Positions 54,816 to 63,688 of a DNA stretch of 64,000 bases are shown in pieces. Below the pieces are notes generated by a model, which made no database searches, was not told where the DNA came from, and saw only the letters and a list, made by a program, of their open reading frames with translations. Each line of letters starts with the position of its first letter. The first letter of the stretch is position 1. The stretch is from Finegoldia magna ATCC 29328 (lineage in GTDB: Bacteria > Bacillota > Clostridia > Tissierellales > Peptoniphilaceae), in NCBI RefSeq assembly GCF_000010185.1, contig NC_010376.1, forward strand, positions 1,249,501-1,313,500, written 5' to 3'. Both the position numbers and the translations under genes were made by a program.

Positions 54816-56172
54816 TTTTAATTCCTTCAAATTTTTCCAAGAATTTGTTTCTAAGAGCTAGGAAATCTAACTTTTCGATATCTTCCACGCTTTCCACATC
54901 TTCTACGAAATCTTCTACTATTTCTCCAATTATTTCAAATGAATTTTGTGAAAAGTTATTAATATTATATGATTCTGACAAATATTTTATACTTTCTTTC
55001 ACTAATTTATCCGTCAAAATATCTTGGTAAGTTTGGTTGATATTGCAGTTACTGATTTCTTTTTCGATGATTCTTCTTATGGAATATATCACATAATACA
55101 CAAAATCCATGAAAATCTCGTCGTTTTCTCTGTCATCAATGGCAAATAATATCGACAGACAGAAATTCCAGTTGAAGTCCTTGTCCAATCTGCTATTGAG
55201 TCCTTGTGCAAATGATGTGTGAATGTAATCTCCAAATTCCATATCTGAAAAATCATACAACTCACCAAAACTAATCGGCTTGTTACTTATTGCATTTACT
55301 TTGTTTAATATGTCGATTAACCTTTCTTCGTATTGTTTTTTCTCTAATACATCCATCACAGAAAACAAATAATCGCTGACCACATTTGCAATATTTCTCA
55401 TATCTATTACAAATCCAAGATTGTATTTTAGTTTGAGCATGTAACCATCATGAATCATTTTTGTTATGATGCTCTTAAATTGTTGTCTTGTTGCATCATC
55501 TTCATTTGATTCCACTGTCATCATTTTTTTGTAAACGCTGTTTAATTGTTTGTCGATAATTGTAAGGTTGTTTTTGATTGAGTACATCACATCACGTATC
55601 AAATCTTCTGTCATTACATAGTTTGAATTTTTGTACAAAATCGAATGATCTACCTCTCCCCAGAATACATTGACCATGGATTTTATTTGCACTTCAAAAT
55701 TTATTTTCATTTCTTCATTTTCCACAAAAATTGCGTCAATTTTATAAATTTCAAACCCGTTTTTTTGTTTTTGTGGCTGAGGTTGATCCAAATTAAGCCT
55801 TATTCTCATATCATACTTGGAGTAATAATAGCCATTTTCGTCTTTGTAATAAAAAAGTCTTTTTAAATATTCGTACAAATCTTTTTCGTTTTCATTGAAA
55901 CGACATTCTATTCTAACTCCTATCAAATCTGGGAATAGACTGAACACATCCTCTACGTCTTTACATTTTATATAATAATTTTGTTTTAGTATTTTTTCTT
56001 TGATGCTGTCTTCTTTTTTTACACGTGCGTTAATATTAATAACATCTTCGTTCGTTTCAAAAACTTTACTGAAAAACTCTTTTGCTTCTTCTGCAACAAA
56101 GTTTATAAATTTATTGCGACTATTTATTAATTTAACAGCATCATTCATAAATTGAAAAATTCCAGCTCTCAT
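54805..56172 (-). CDS. RelA/SpoT synthetase-domain protein with long C-terminal extension
   Basis: 455 residues from the ATG at 56170-56172 (AAGGAGAA site; the frame is open to 56244 without a better start). The N-terminal ~200 residues resemble a RelA/SpoT nucleotidyltransferase: ARVKKEDSIKEKIL, VEDVFSLFPDLIGVRIECRF and NFEVQIKSMVNVFWGEVDHSILYKN, the E-Q...H..YK core. There is no HD hydrolase, TGS or ACT domain. The C-terminal ~250 residues are helical and unrecognised. It could make (p)ppGpp or a related alarmone, or act as an RNA/nucleotide-binding relative. It overlaps acpS. Confidence 0.7.
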   Translation of the reverse strand: MRAGIFQFMNDAVKLINSRNKFINFVAEEAKEFFSKVFETNEDVININARVKKEDSIKEKILKQNYYIKCKDVEDVFSLFPDLIGVRIECRFNENEKDLYEYLKRLFYYKDENGYYYSKYDMRIRLNLDQPQPQKQKNGFEIYKIDAIFVENEEMKINFEVQIKSMVNVFWGEVDHSILYKNSNYVMTEDLIRDVMYSIKNNLTIIDKQLNSVYKKMMTVESNEDDATRQQFKSIITKMIHDGYMLKLKYNLGFVIDMRNIANVVSDYLFSVMDVLEKKQYEERLIDILNKVNAISNKPISFGELYDFSDMEFGDYIHTSFAQGLNSRLDKDFNWNFCLSILFAIDDRENDEIFMDFVYYVIYSIRRIIEKEISNCNINQTYQDILTDKLVKESIKYLSESYNINNFSQNSFEIIGEIVEDFVEDVESVEDIEKLDFLALRNKFLEKFEGIKNED

Positions 56173-56231
56173 TTTTATTCTCCTTTTTATTGCTACTATT
56201 ATTTTACCATATTTAAGCTTTTCACAAGCAT

Positions 56232-56257
56232 TAAAAAAGAGCACTGCATGTGCTCTT
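56232..56257 (-). terminator. terminator of the dehydratase-like operon
   Basis: AAGAGCAC/GTGCTCTT stem (56250-56257 with 56237-56244), 5-nt loop, T run on the minus strand. Confidence 0.85.
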
Positions 56258-56270
56258 TTGATTTTACAAT

Positions 56271-56522
56271 TTATAGAAACTTCATCCTGTTGGGATTAAT
56301 ATCTCGTTCTATTTCGTGAAAGCCCTTGATTTCGATGTTATTTTCTTCTATAATTTTTTCGATTTTGGGTTTATCTTCCAAATTATCGTACAATATAGAA
56401 ATACCACAACACACATCCAAAACTCTTGGTGTTGGCGCAATCGTAGCTTTAATAGAATGTTGTTTGATTAAATCGTAAAGTTTTTGTCCGTTTGCCACAT
56501 CTTTGAACAAGATGTAGTTCAT
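56271..56522 (-). CDS. DUF3343 protein (putative Se/S carrier-like)
   Basis: 83 residues starting MNYILFKDVANGQKLYDLIKQHSIKATIAPTP. The start at 56520-56522 is chosen because it follows the upstream stop as TAAAATG; further in-frame starts exist to 56540. The central motif APTPRVLDVCCGISILYD has two adjacent Cys where the family has a conserved SSCG/CCG-like loop. DUF3343 has been described as a putative Se/S carrier on bioinformatic grounds. Here it ends an operon of activator ATPase and dehydratase-like genes. Confidence 0.75.
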   Translation of the reverse strand: MNYILFKDVANGQKLYDLIKQHSIKATIAPTPRVLDVCCGISILYDNLEDKPKIEKIIEENNIEIKGFHEIERDINPNRMKFL

Positions 56523-56523
56523 T

Positions 56524-57807
56524 TTATCTGCCATTTTCAATCATTTCAACGAACGCTTCAATTCTTGTCTTTAATTGTTCGCTGTCTTCGTCTGTATAAT
56601 CAGTTTCAATTCCCAATACTGGAATGTTGTGATCTTTAAGTTCTTTTTCTACAATGTGACCTTCTGTATCGTAAATATTACAGAATTTTAAGTTAACATC
56701 AATTACACCATCAACGTTGTATTCTTTCGCAAGTCTGATGATATCGTCAACTCTTTCAGTGTTTGGAGTGTAGCATGCACAGTTGATACCTTTCATGTAT
56801 CTATCTGTTAAGTGATCAACCATTTCGTCCATAGTCTTTCCAGATTCATCTACTGTTAATTCGAAATATCTTGAACCTGTACACATTTCTTCACATACAA
56901 CTGCTGCTCCACTTGATTCGATGATGTGGTGTAATTTCCAGTTTGGAATGGACAATGGAGTTCCTGTTAACATTAATCTTGTAGCGCCTTTTTTGTACAC
57001 GCTAACGTTTTGTTCTTTTCTCTTATCCAATTCGTCGCACAATTCATTAACTTTTTGTGCAAATCTTGTTGGGTCATCGTAGAATGCAATTTGTGAAATC
57101 AATAAGCAGTCTTTACCACTGATTGGAACATTATCTAGTTTACGGAATTCCCATAATCTTTGCATTGCACGTCTTTTTTTATTGATTAATACAATAGCAT
57201 CGTGAAGAGATTCTGGAGTTAATTTGTTGCCAGTTAATTCTTCGATTCTTGCGATGTATCTATAAACTTCGTCTTTGAAGAATTCAACGTCTTTGTCTCT
57301 TTTCATTTGTGGTAAATCGAAGATATACATTGGCGCATCTTTTGACATGATTTCCCATGCTTTTTTCTTGCCATCGCAAGTTGTTTCTCCAACGAATAAG
57401 TCTGCAAGTCTGAAGAATGGACAAGTTTTTTCAAATCTAGCTCCCAAAGATGCCTTGATTAGCGGACATGTTGCAGTTGGAAGATATTTTTCTCCACCTG
57501 GTACCCAAAATTGTGATCCTGAACACAAACCAGTATTGATAGCTCCGCAACCAAATACTACTTCATCAGGAACGTGAATACAGAATGTTCCTACAACTTT
57601 TCCGCCGTTTTTTTGGAATTCGATTAATTCAGCTGGTCTAATCCCGTGGATTTCTGCAACAACCATATTGAAATAATCCATTTTTTCTGGTCTGTTTTCT
57701 TGTGATAAATATACATCACCAAATGCTTGTGGTAAAACTTCACATAAAACGTCGTGTTGATCGACATCCATTCCTAAATCTTCCCACATTTTTCTGTAAT
57801 CTGCCAT
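56524..57807 (-). CDS. 2-hydroxyacyl-CoA dehydratase-family / double-cubane-cluster-like protein
   Basis: 427 residues. HgdB/FldB-like fold with cysteines placed for iron-sulfur binding: VVGTFCIHVPDEVVFGCGAINTGLCSG (three Cys), ATCPLIKASLG, TCPFFRLADLFVGETTCDGKKKAWE, EEMCTGSRYFE and GINCACYTPN. The CDGKKKAW motif occurs in E. coli YjiM-type and double-cubane cluster proteins, reduced by an ATPase like the one encoded upstream. It likely performs an ATP-driven, low-potential reduction; the substrate is unknown. 11 nt after the small subunit gene. Confidence 0.8.
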   Translation of the reverse strand: MADYRKMWEDLGMDVDQHDVLCEVLPQAFGDVYLSQENRPEKMDYFNMVVAEIHGIRPAELIEFQKNGGKVVGTFCIHVPDEVVFGCGAINTGLCSGSQFWVPGGEKYLPTATCPLIKASLGARFEKTCPFFRLADLFVGETTCDGKKKAWEIMSKDAPMYIFDLPQMKRDKDVEFFKDEVYRYIARIEELTGNKLTPESLHDAIVLINKKRRAMQRLWEFRKLDNVPISGKDCLLISQIAFYDDPTRFAQKVNELCDELDKRKEQNVSVYKKGATRLMLTGTPLSIPNWKLHHIIESSGAAVVCEEMCTGSRYFELTVDESGKTMDEMVDHLTDRYMKGINCACYTPNTERVDDIIRLAKEYNVDGVIDVNLKFCNIYDTEGHIVEKELKDHNIPVLGIETDYTDEDSEQLKTRIEAFVEMIENGR

Positions 57808-57818
57808 TTAAATACCCC

Positions 57819-58613
57819 CTAGTAAGTAATTACATTATCATCATAATCAAATTGGCTGCAGTTACATATCACATAATCTGGTTTGAAATCAAATTGCCTG
57901 TACTTTTCATCTATGTATTCAAAACCTTTTTTCCTAAAAATATCGTGATATTCACCTTCACAAAAATAGCCTTCTTTGATTAACTGATCAAATTTTTTGT
58001 ACACTCCAGCTGCTGCCTGAAGTTTTACAGATGATTTTTCCCTAAATGAATCATCTATATGTCGTTTGATGAATTCTATTCTTTTGTCAATATCGAAGAT
58101 AAATTTGGAGAAATATTCCACCTCGTAAATTCTTCTCTCATCTACATCGCATTTTCTGAGATTAAATATTAGAGATGAAATTTCTCTTGATTTTTCGATT
58201 AATTCGTCAAATTTTTCCTCGTCAAATTTTTTGTCTAATTTTTCTTCCAAATACGCAATCAAAGACTTGTAATCTTTGTATTTGTACACGAAAACATCCT
58301 TGTCAGTTTTCTTTTTCAAAGTTTCGTAACGAATTTTGCAACTATCATCTACTATAAAAAACGATGAACTAAACATAAAAGGACATCTTCCGAGTTCCAA
58401 ATAAGCAAAAGAAGAATTCAACATATCACAGTAGTTATTATCCATATAATCTTCTGTGACTTCCCTATCTATTCCATAAGAATACACCGTTGTGACTCCA
58501 AAACTCTCAACGATTTCCCATGGAACTCTTCCCCACAATGAAACAACAGTTGTTGATTCTCTCAAAGTGAGTGCATCGATATATGCGTTTTTTCTAATAT
58601 CTAAATAATCCAT
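57819..58613 (-). CDS. short 2-hydroxyacyl-CoA-dehydratase-like partner protein
   Basis: 264 residues, shorter than a normal HgdA/HgdB subunit of about 380-430. It keeps subunit-like blocks (TTVVSLWGRVPWEIVESFGVTTVYSYG; SSFAYLELGRCPFM; a C-terminal KPDYVICNCSQFDYDD) but few of the cluster cysteines. It could be a second subunit of the dehydratase-like reductase or a scaffold. The start overlaps the activator stop by 1 nt (TAATG) and the next gene follows after 11 nt. Assignment rests on context plus weak similarity. Confidence 0.6.
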   Translation of the reverse strand: MDYLDIRKNAYIDALTLRESTTVVSLWGRVPWEIVESFGVTTVYSYGIDREVTEDYMDNNYCDMLNSSFAYLELGRCPFMFSSSFFIVDDSCKIRYETLKKKTDKDVFVYKYKDYKSLIAYLEEKLDKKFDEEKFDELIEKSREISSLIFNLRKCDVDERRIYEVEYFSKFIFDIDKRIEFIKRHIDDSFREKSSVKLQAAAGVYKKFDQLIKEGYFCEGEYHDIFRKKGFEYIDEKYRQFDFKPDYVICNCSQFDYDDNVITY

Positions 58614-59368
58614 TATCTTGCCAAGACTGCTGCTCCTATTGCCCCTGCAAATCTTGCATTCTCGTTTGTTTCTACGGTTGCTGATAGAAGTTGTGACAAG
58701 TGTTCTGTCATATAATCATTTCCTGAAAAACCTCCAGTTAAGAAATAATAATCCGTAGCAGGAAGTCTGTGAACCAAAGTCTTCACTTTGTTAATAATAG
58801 AATTAATTACACCGCAAGCTATATCTTCTTTTGGAGTTCCTTTTCCAATTAGAGAAATGATTTCTGTTTCAGCAAAAACCGTACACATTGAAGAAATCTT
58901 GACATCTTTTCCAGTTCTTGCCAATGCAAACATTTCGTCAAGTCCAACTCCAAGACGATTTGCCATTACTTCCAAAAATTTTCCAGTACCAGCAGAACAT
59001 TTATCATTCATTATGAAATCTTCCACCATACCATTTTTATAGCTTATCGCTTTTGTGTCTTGTCCCCCAATATCGATAATAGTCATGTCAGTGTCGTTGA
59101 AAAAACTTGCACCTTTTGCGTGGCATGTTATTTCTGTAACAACTTTGTCCGCAAATGGAACAGAAACTCTTCCGTATCCCGTAGCGACAACTTTGCTATT
59201 ATCTTCGTTAACCCCATTTGATTCAAGCCATTCTTTTATAGTTTTGCTTGTTTCAACAGAACTCCATCCTGTTGGCATAACTTTCTTGAATACAATTTCT
59301 TTTTTTGAATCATCCAACACAACTACCTTTGAAGCAGTTGATCCGATATCAATTCCTACATAATACAT
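58613..59368 (-). CDS. BadF/BadG/HgdC-type activator ATPase
   Basis: 251 residues from the ATG at 59366-59368, preceded by GGTGATAA; the frame extends to 59431 without a better site. ASKHA fold: YVGIDIGSTASKVVV (phosphate 1), TIIDIGGQDTKAI (phosphate 2), CSAGTGKFLEVMA and TVFAETEIISLIGKG. The Cys of DKCSAGTG and of SMCTVFAE bind the [4Fe-4S] cluster between two monomers. It drives ATP-dependent one-electron transfer to the dehydratase or double-cubane protein. First gene of the operon; a TATAAT at 59385-59390 is a likely -10. Confidence 0.9.
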   Translation of the reverse strand: MYYVGIDIGSTASKVVVLDDSKKEIVFKKVMPTGWSSVETSKTIKEWLESNGVNEDNSKVVATGYGRVSVPFADKVVTEITCHAKGASFFNDTDMTIIDIGGQDTKAISYKNGMVEDFIMNDKCSAGTGKFLEVMANRLGVGLDEMFALARTGKDVKISSMCTVFAETEIISLIGKGTPKEDIACGVINSIINKVKTLVHRLPATDYYFLTGGFSGNDYMTEHLSQLLSATVETNENARFAGAIGAAVLAR

Positions 59369-59466
59369 ATTTATCACCAATTTCATTATAACATCAAATA
59401 AAACCTTTTTATGATTTATAGAATCATTCAATAAATAACTGGTTATTTATAGGAAATTTTTATAAA

Positions 59467-59498
59467 TAAAAAAGCCCTGAAAATTAATTTCAAGGCTT
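59467..59498 (-). terminator. terminator of the C39-like gene
   Basis: Stem of 59488-59498 with 59472-59483 (AAGCC...GGCTT type, with G-U pairs), then six T on the minus strand. Confidence 0.75.
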
Positions 59499-59504
59499 GA
59501 CTTG

Positions 59505-60149
59505 CTATCCTATAACTATAATATTTCCCCACCATCTAAAAATTGATTGTGATAATTCATTTGCAGCGTATAATCTGTCTTTTCCTTTTGGTTGTCCATT
59601 AAAGTACATTTCTCCCCAATTGTTTGGATCGTAAACTTCAAAATACAATCTATTATTGATATGAGTGTATCCTTTGACAACTAAGAAATGTCCTCCTTGG
59701 TAATTATAAAATCTACCGATGTTTGAGTTATTGTTGTTATTAAAAGAAATAAATCCAGTATTTACGCATACAATTGCTATATTTCCGTTATCCAAAATAT
59801 CTGTCAACGTATCTTCTCCATTGTAAGCAATTGTACGATTTGGAATTCTTTGATCATTTAAATATCTTGATACTGTGTTTGTTGACCACCATCCACCTTG
59901 CATAGGATAACGATCTCTTGCATCTTCAGCACTTGCATCTGTATTTCTGTTGAACCATTTTTCTACCATTACACTTGAAGATGGACCACAATTTGAGTTG
60001 CTAGCCCAGCCAGTATTTCCTTGATCTATGTACCAATTATAGTTTCTATCGTTGTGTACTTCTTGTCTTACTGCGACTGTAAAAGTAGGTGTTACTAAAA
60101 CTACGATTGCCATTAAAAGCATTAATATTTTTTTGCTAAATTTCTTCAT
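59505..60149 (-). CDS. secreted C39-like cysteine peptidase domain protein
   Basis: 214 residues. Signal peptide (KKILMLLMAIVVLVTPTFTVA). Papain-like peptidase C39 layout: Cys in SNCGPSSSVMVEKWF (about residue 54), His in GGHFLVVKGY and Asn/Asp in VYDPNNWGEM. A linker of six Asn-rich residues precedes the His motif. It lacks the ABC transporter fused in bacteriocin exporters, so it is a free, exported enzyme or binding protein; a single-gene transcript. Substrate unknown. Confidence 0.75.
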   Translation of the reverse strand: MKKFSKKILMLLMAIVVLVTPTFTVAVRQEVHNDRNYNWYIDQGNTGWASNSNCGPSSSVMVEKWFNRNTDASAEDARDRYPMQGGWWSTNTVSRYLNDQRIPNRTIAYNGEDTLTDILDNGNIAIVCVNTGFISFNNNNNSNIGRFYNYQGGHFLVVKGYTHINNRLYFEVYDPNNWGEMYFNGQPKGKDRLYAANELSQSIFRWWGNIIVIG

Positions 60150-60402
60150 ATTTTTACTCCTTTAATTTTATTTTTAAAAAGAAGACGTTTTACTTATATT
60201 TATAACCTCCTTATTTTATTTTTCTTCTTTTTATTAGCTAAATTATTTGATTTTATAACAATTAATTTCATAATTCTATGTAATTTCTTTAATTATGTTA
60301 TCGTTTACAATAAAAGTATAACACTTAATTTTAAAATATGAAATAATTTTTAGCAAAAAAATAGTAGCGCATTTAAAAATGCACTACTCATTTATTTTTT
60401 AT
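60150..60402. other. intergenic region without a supported gene
   Basis: Very AT-rich leader of the C39-like gene. An AAGGAGG sequence (rc of 60205-60215 region) precedes no usable start codon. The left end (60351-60388) is the terminator of the purine permease. Confidence 0.5.
60351..60388 (-). terminator. terminator of the ABC-F / purine permease transcript
   Basis: AGTAGTGCAT/ATGCGCTACT stem (60379-60388 with 60363-60372, one G-U) followed by an A and seven T on the minus strand. Confidence 0.85.
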
Positions 60403-61710
60403 TTAAAATAATGGCCAAATTATTCTTAAAACGAATACTATTGCCAAGATATACATCAAAATTGAAATATCTTTTCTTTTTCCTGCTAATAATTTAATCA
60501 ATACATAGCTTATCATTCCAAAAGAAATTCCTTCTGCGATTGAATAACAAAATGGCATTGCAATTATTGTTATAAATGCTGGAATTGCTTCCGAGTAATC
60601 GTAAAAGTCGATTTCTTTTATAGAACTTAACATAAATAATCCTACGATTACCAATGCAGGTCCTGTTGCTTGTGCAGGAATCATTCCAAACACTGGGAAC
60701 AAGAATAAGCTTAGGAAGAAAAAGAATGCTGTCGACAAAGCTGTAAGACCGCTTCTTCCACCTTCTGCAACTCCTGATGCTGATTCAACAAATGTAGTTA
60801 CTGTACTTGTTCCAAGCAAAGCACCAGCTGTTGTACCAATTGCATCTGCTAATAATGCAGGAGAAGCTTCTTTTAATTTTCCTTGTTCATCCAACATTCC
60901 AGCTTTTGCACTAACTCCTACCAAAGTTCCAACGGTATCAAAAATATCTACAAATAAGAATGTGAACACTACTGTGAACATATCGAAAGTAAATATCTTG
61001 TCGAATTGAATTTGAAAAGCTACCGGAGCTAATGATGGTGGCAATGTTATTGGAGATCCACCTTGGTATTTTGACACTCCCAAAATCAACGCCAAAATTG
61101 TTGATGCCAAAATCCCATACATTAACGCTCCTTTGATTTCTCTAGCCAAAAGCCATGCGATAATGAATAATCCTACAACGAAAACTACACTTTCTCTGCT
61201 CAATAGATTTCCTAATTGTAAAACAGTACCTTCACCTTTTAAAATAATTCCTGAATTTACCAAACCAACTAACGCTATAAAAAGTCCAATTCCACAACTA
61301 ACTGCTTTTTTCAAATTAATTGGAATCGCATCAAAAATCATTTCTCTTACTTTAAATAGTGAGAGAATTAAAAATATAATACCTTCTAAAAATACTGCAG
61401 TAAGTGCAAATTGCCAAGTATAGCCTAATGTTTTAACAACTGTAAATGTAAAAAATGCATTAAGTCCCATACCTGGAGCAAGTCCAAATGGTAAGTTAGC
61501 TAGAAAAGCCATGCAAATCATTGCAATTATACTTGCAACTACACTAGCCGTAAAAACACCGCCCTTGTCCATTCCAGTTTGGCTCAACATTTGTGGATTT
61601 ACTGCTAAGATATAACTCATAGTCATAAACGTAGTAAATCCTGCCATTAATTCTGTCTTTACATCTGTCTTCTTCTCAGTTAAACGAAATCTTTTTTCTA
61701 AAAAATCCAA
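60403..61710 (-). CDS. pbuG: guanine/hypoxanthine (NCS2, AzgA/PbuG) permease
   Basis: 435 residues, 12-14 membrane segments. AzgA-like signature GFTTFMTMSYILAVNPQMLS in helix 1 and LAPGMGLNAFFTFTVV in helix 3, with VFTFLFVDIFDTVGTLVG, the conserved DxFDT motif of helix 8, and VESASGVAEGGRSGLTAL. It imports purine bases. It lies 11 nt after the ABC-F gene, so no separate purine riboswitch fits between them and none was seen. Confidence 0.88.
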   Translation of the reverse strand: MDFLEKRFRLTEKKTDVKTELMAGFTTFMTMSYILAVNPQMLSQTGMDKGGVFTASVVASIIAMICMAFLANLPFGLAPGMGLNAFFTFTVVKTLGYTWQFALTAVFLEGIIFLILSLFKVREMIFDAIPINLKKAVSCGIGLFIALVGLVNSGIILKGEGTVLQLGNLLSRESVVFVVGLFIIAWLLAREIKGALMYGILASTILALILGVSKYQGGSPITLPPSLAPVAFQIQFDKIFTFDMFTVVFTFLFVDIFDTVGTLVGVSAKAGMLDEQGKLKEASPALLADAIGTTAGALLGTSTVTTFVESASGVAEGGRSGLTALSTAFFFFLSLFLFPVFGMIPAQATGPALVIVGLFMLSSIKEIDFYDYSEAIPAFITIIAMPFCYSIAEGISFGMISYVLIKLLAGKRKDISILMYILAIVFVLRIIWPLF

Positions 61711-61721
61711 GTTTTCCCTCC

Positions 61722-63635
61722 TTAATTTTTATCAAAATCTTCGTATTCCAATTGTTTATCTTCCCAATCTGAATACAAAGAATTTTTCTCAGCGTTAAGA
61801 TTTTCTAATTCTTCATTTAATTCAAGAATTTTTTTCGGATCATCGTAAATGTCATTTTGACAAAAAATATCTTCAATTTCTTTGATTCTCTCATCAATTT
61901 TATCAATATTTGATTCGATAGTCTCGATTTGTTTCCTTAATTTTTTAAGATTATTAGTAATAGCTCGTTGTTTTTTCTTTTCCTTAACAGCGGCAGTTTT
62001 GTTCAAACTTTCTTCTGTTTCATCTGTTTTAGAATCATTTATTTTTTCCTGATAATAATCGTAATTTCCAAGGAAAGTCGTCGCTTTGTCTTTTTCTAAT
62101 ACAATAATTTTATCACAAACTCTATTTAAAAAATATCTATCGTGGCTAATTACGAAAACCGTACCCTCGTAATTTATTAAAGAATCTTCCAAACTTTCCT
62201 TTGAGTCAATATCCAAGTGATTAGTAGGTTCGTCCAGTAATAAAAAATTTGATTTTGAAAGCATCAACTTCAATAACGATACACGCGCCTTTTCTCCGCC
62301 ACTCAAATCTTCAATCAGTTTGAAGATATCGTCTCCAACAAAATTCATAATAGCAAAAGCACTTCTGATTTCGTAGTGAGTCATTTTGGGATATTCGTCC
62401 CAAATTTCATCGATAATTGTGTTTTTGTCGTTCAAATAAATTTGTTCTTGGTCGAAATATCCGATATTAACATTAGATCCTAATCTGAATTTTCCTGAAG
62501 TTGGTTTTAATTTTTTAGTTATAATATTAAATAAAGTCGTTTTACCAACCCCATTTGCTCCGATTAGTCCAACTCTTTCTTCCTTATATATATCTAAGTT
62601 ACAGTTCTCAAAAATTAACTTGTCGTCAATTTTTTTGGACAAATCTTCAACCATCAACACGTCTTTGCCGCTTGGCGAGGATATTTTGAATTTTATTCCA
62701 AATGTTCCGTCATCGTAAGTAGGCTTATCCATTAGTTTCATTTTATCTAGAAGTTTTTTTCTGGATTGTCCTTGCTTATTCTTTTTCGCATTATCAGTAC
62801 TTGTATATTTTTCAACGATTTCAAGTTGTCTCTTGTACTCACGTTGCTGATTTTCGTATGTTTTACGTTGAATATCCATGTAGATTTTTCTTTGTTTCAT
62901 AAAACCAGTGTAATCTGTTTCGTAAGTTTTGATGGTTCTATTTTCCATGTGAAAAATCCTGTTTACAATTCCATCTAAGAAATATCTATCGTGAGAGATT
63001 ATAACGCAAGCACCTTTGTAATTTTTTAGAAAAGTTTCCAAAAACTCGATAGCTTTGATATCCAAATGGTTGGTAGGTTCGTCTAATAATAATACGTCGC
63101 ATTTTTGAAGAAGAAGTTTTGCGAGCATTATTCGTGATTTTTGACCACCACTGAAATTAGTGACGTTTTTGTCCAAATCATCATCCGAAAATCCCAGGCC
63201 CTTTAATGTGCCTCTGATTTCAGAATCGTAGAGATATCCCCCCATTGATTCGAATCTTTCCAAATCTCTGTGGTATTTGTTCATCAAATCTTCCAAATCT
63301 TCAGCATCATTCATTTGATTTTCGTATTCTCGAAGTTTGTTCTCCAATCTCAATACTTCTGAAAAAACACTCAAACATTCTTCGTACAAACTATTACTTG
63401 AATCAAATGAATTGTGTTGCTTCAAGTATCCTATTTTCAAATCATTTTTAATGAACAAATCCCCACTGTCTTTTGATAATTCTCCTGTCAAAATATTAAA
63501 CAAAGTGGATTTGCCAGCACCATTTATTCCTATGATTCCAATTTTATCATTGTCGTTAATGTTAAAAGTCACTTTTTCCAAAATGCTTTTATCTAAGAAA
63601 GATTTTTCTATGTCTTTTGCGCCTATTAGAATCAT
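61722..63635 (-). CDS. ABC-F family ATPase (YdiF/Uup-like)
   Basis: 637 residues, two ABC modules without membrane helices. First: GINGAGKSTLFN, LSGGQ (NFSGGQKSRIMLAK) and LLLDEPTNHLDI. Second: GANGVGKTTLFN, DLSGGEKARVSLLK and LLLDEPTNHLDI. A charged linker (KTYENQQREYKRQLEIVEKY) and a C-terminal coiled coil (about 550-637) follow. ABC-F proteins act on the ribosome in translation, stress or antibiotic protection. No resistance-type signature is evident, so a housekeeping role is more likely. Confidence 0.9.
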   Translation of the reverse strand: MILIGAKDIEKSFLDKSILEKVTFNINDNDKIGIIGINGAGKSTLFNILTGELSKDSGDLFIKNDLKIGYLKQHNSFDSSNSLYEECLSVFSEVLRLENKLREYENQMNDAEDLEDLMNKYHRDLERFESMGGYLYDSEIRGTLKGLGFSDDDLDKNVTNFSGGQKSRIMLAKLLLQKCDVLLLDEPTNHLDIKAIEFLETFLKNYKGACVIISHDRYFLDGIVNRIFHMENRTIKTYETDYTGFMKQRKIYMDIQRKTYENQQREYKRQLEIVEKYTSTDNAKKNKQGQSRKKLLDKMKLMDKPTYDDGTFGIKFKISSPSGKDVLMVEDLSKKIDDKLIFENCNLDIYKEERVGLIGANGVGKTTLFNIITKKLKPTSGKFRLGSNVNIGYFDQEQIYLNDKNTIIDEIWDEYPKMTHYEIRSAFAIMNFVGDDIFKLIEDLSGGEKARVSLLKLMLSKSNFLLLDEPTNHLDIDSKESLEDSLINYEGTVFVISHDRYFLNRVCDKIIVLEKDKATTFLGNYDYYQEKINDSKTDETEESLNKTAAVKEKKKQRAITNNLKKLRKQIETIESNIDKIDERIKEIEDIFCQNDIYDDPKKILELNEELENLNAEKNSLYSDWEDKQLEYEDFDKN

Positions 63636-63657
63636 TTTTTCACTTCCTAACTAAACA

Positions 63658-63687
63658 GTCAATCAACCCAATGATGAGTTAATTGAC
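63658..63687. terminator. hairpin between the phosphodiesterase and ABC-F genes
   Basis: 12-bp stem with three G-U pairs (63658-63669 with 63676-63687), followed by a T run on the plus strand but only a weak one on the minus strand, where both flanking genes lie. Confidence 0.55.
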
Positions 63688-63688
63688 C

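Noticed and set aside
60205-60285. Small Lys/Asn-rich reading frame on the minus strand upstream of the C39-like gene
   Set aside because: No ribosome binding site, low complexity and no conserved pattern; an AAGGAGG nearby precedes no start codon.
60403-61721. Purine riboswitch for the NCS2 permease
   Set aside because: Only 11 nt separate it from the ABC-F gene upstream, which leaves no room for an aptamer.
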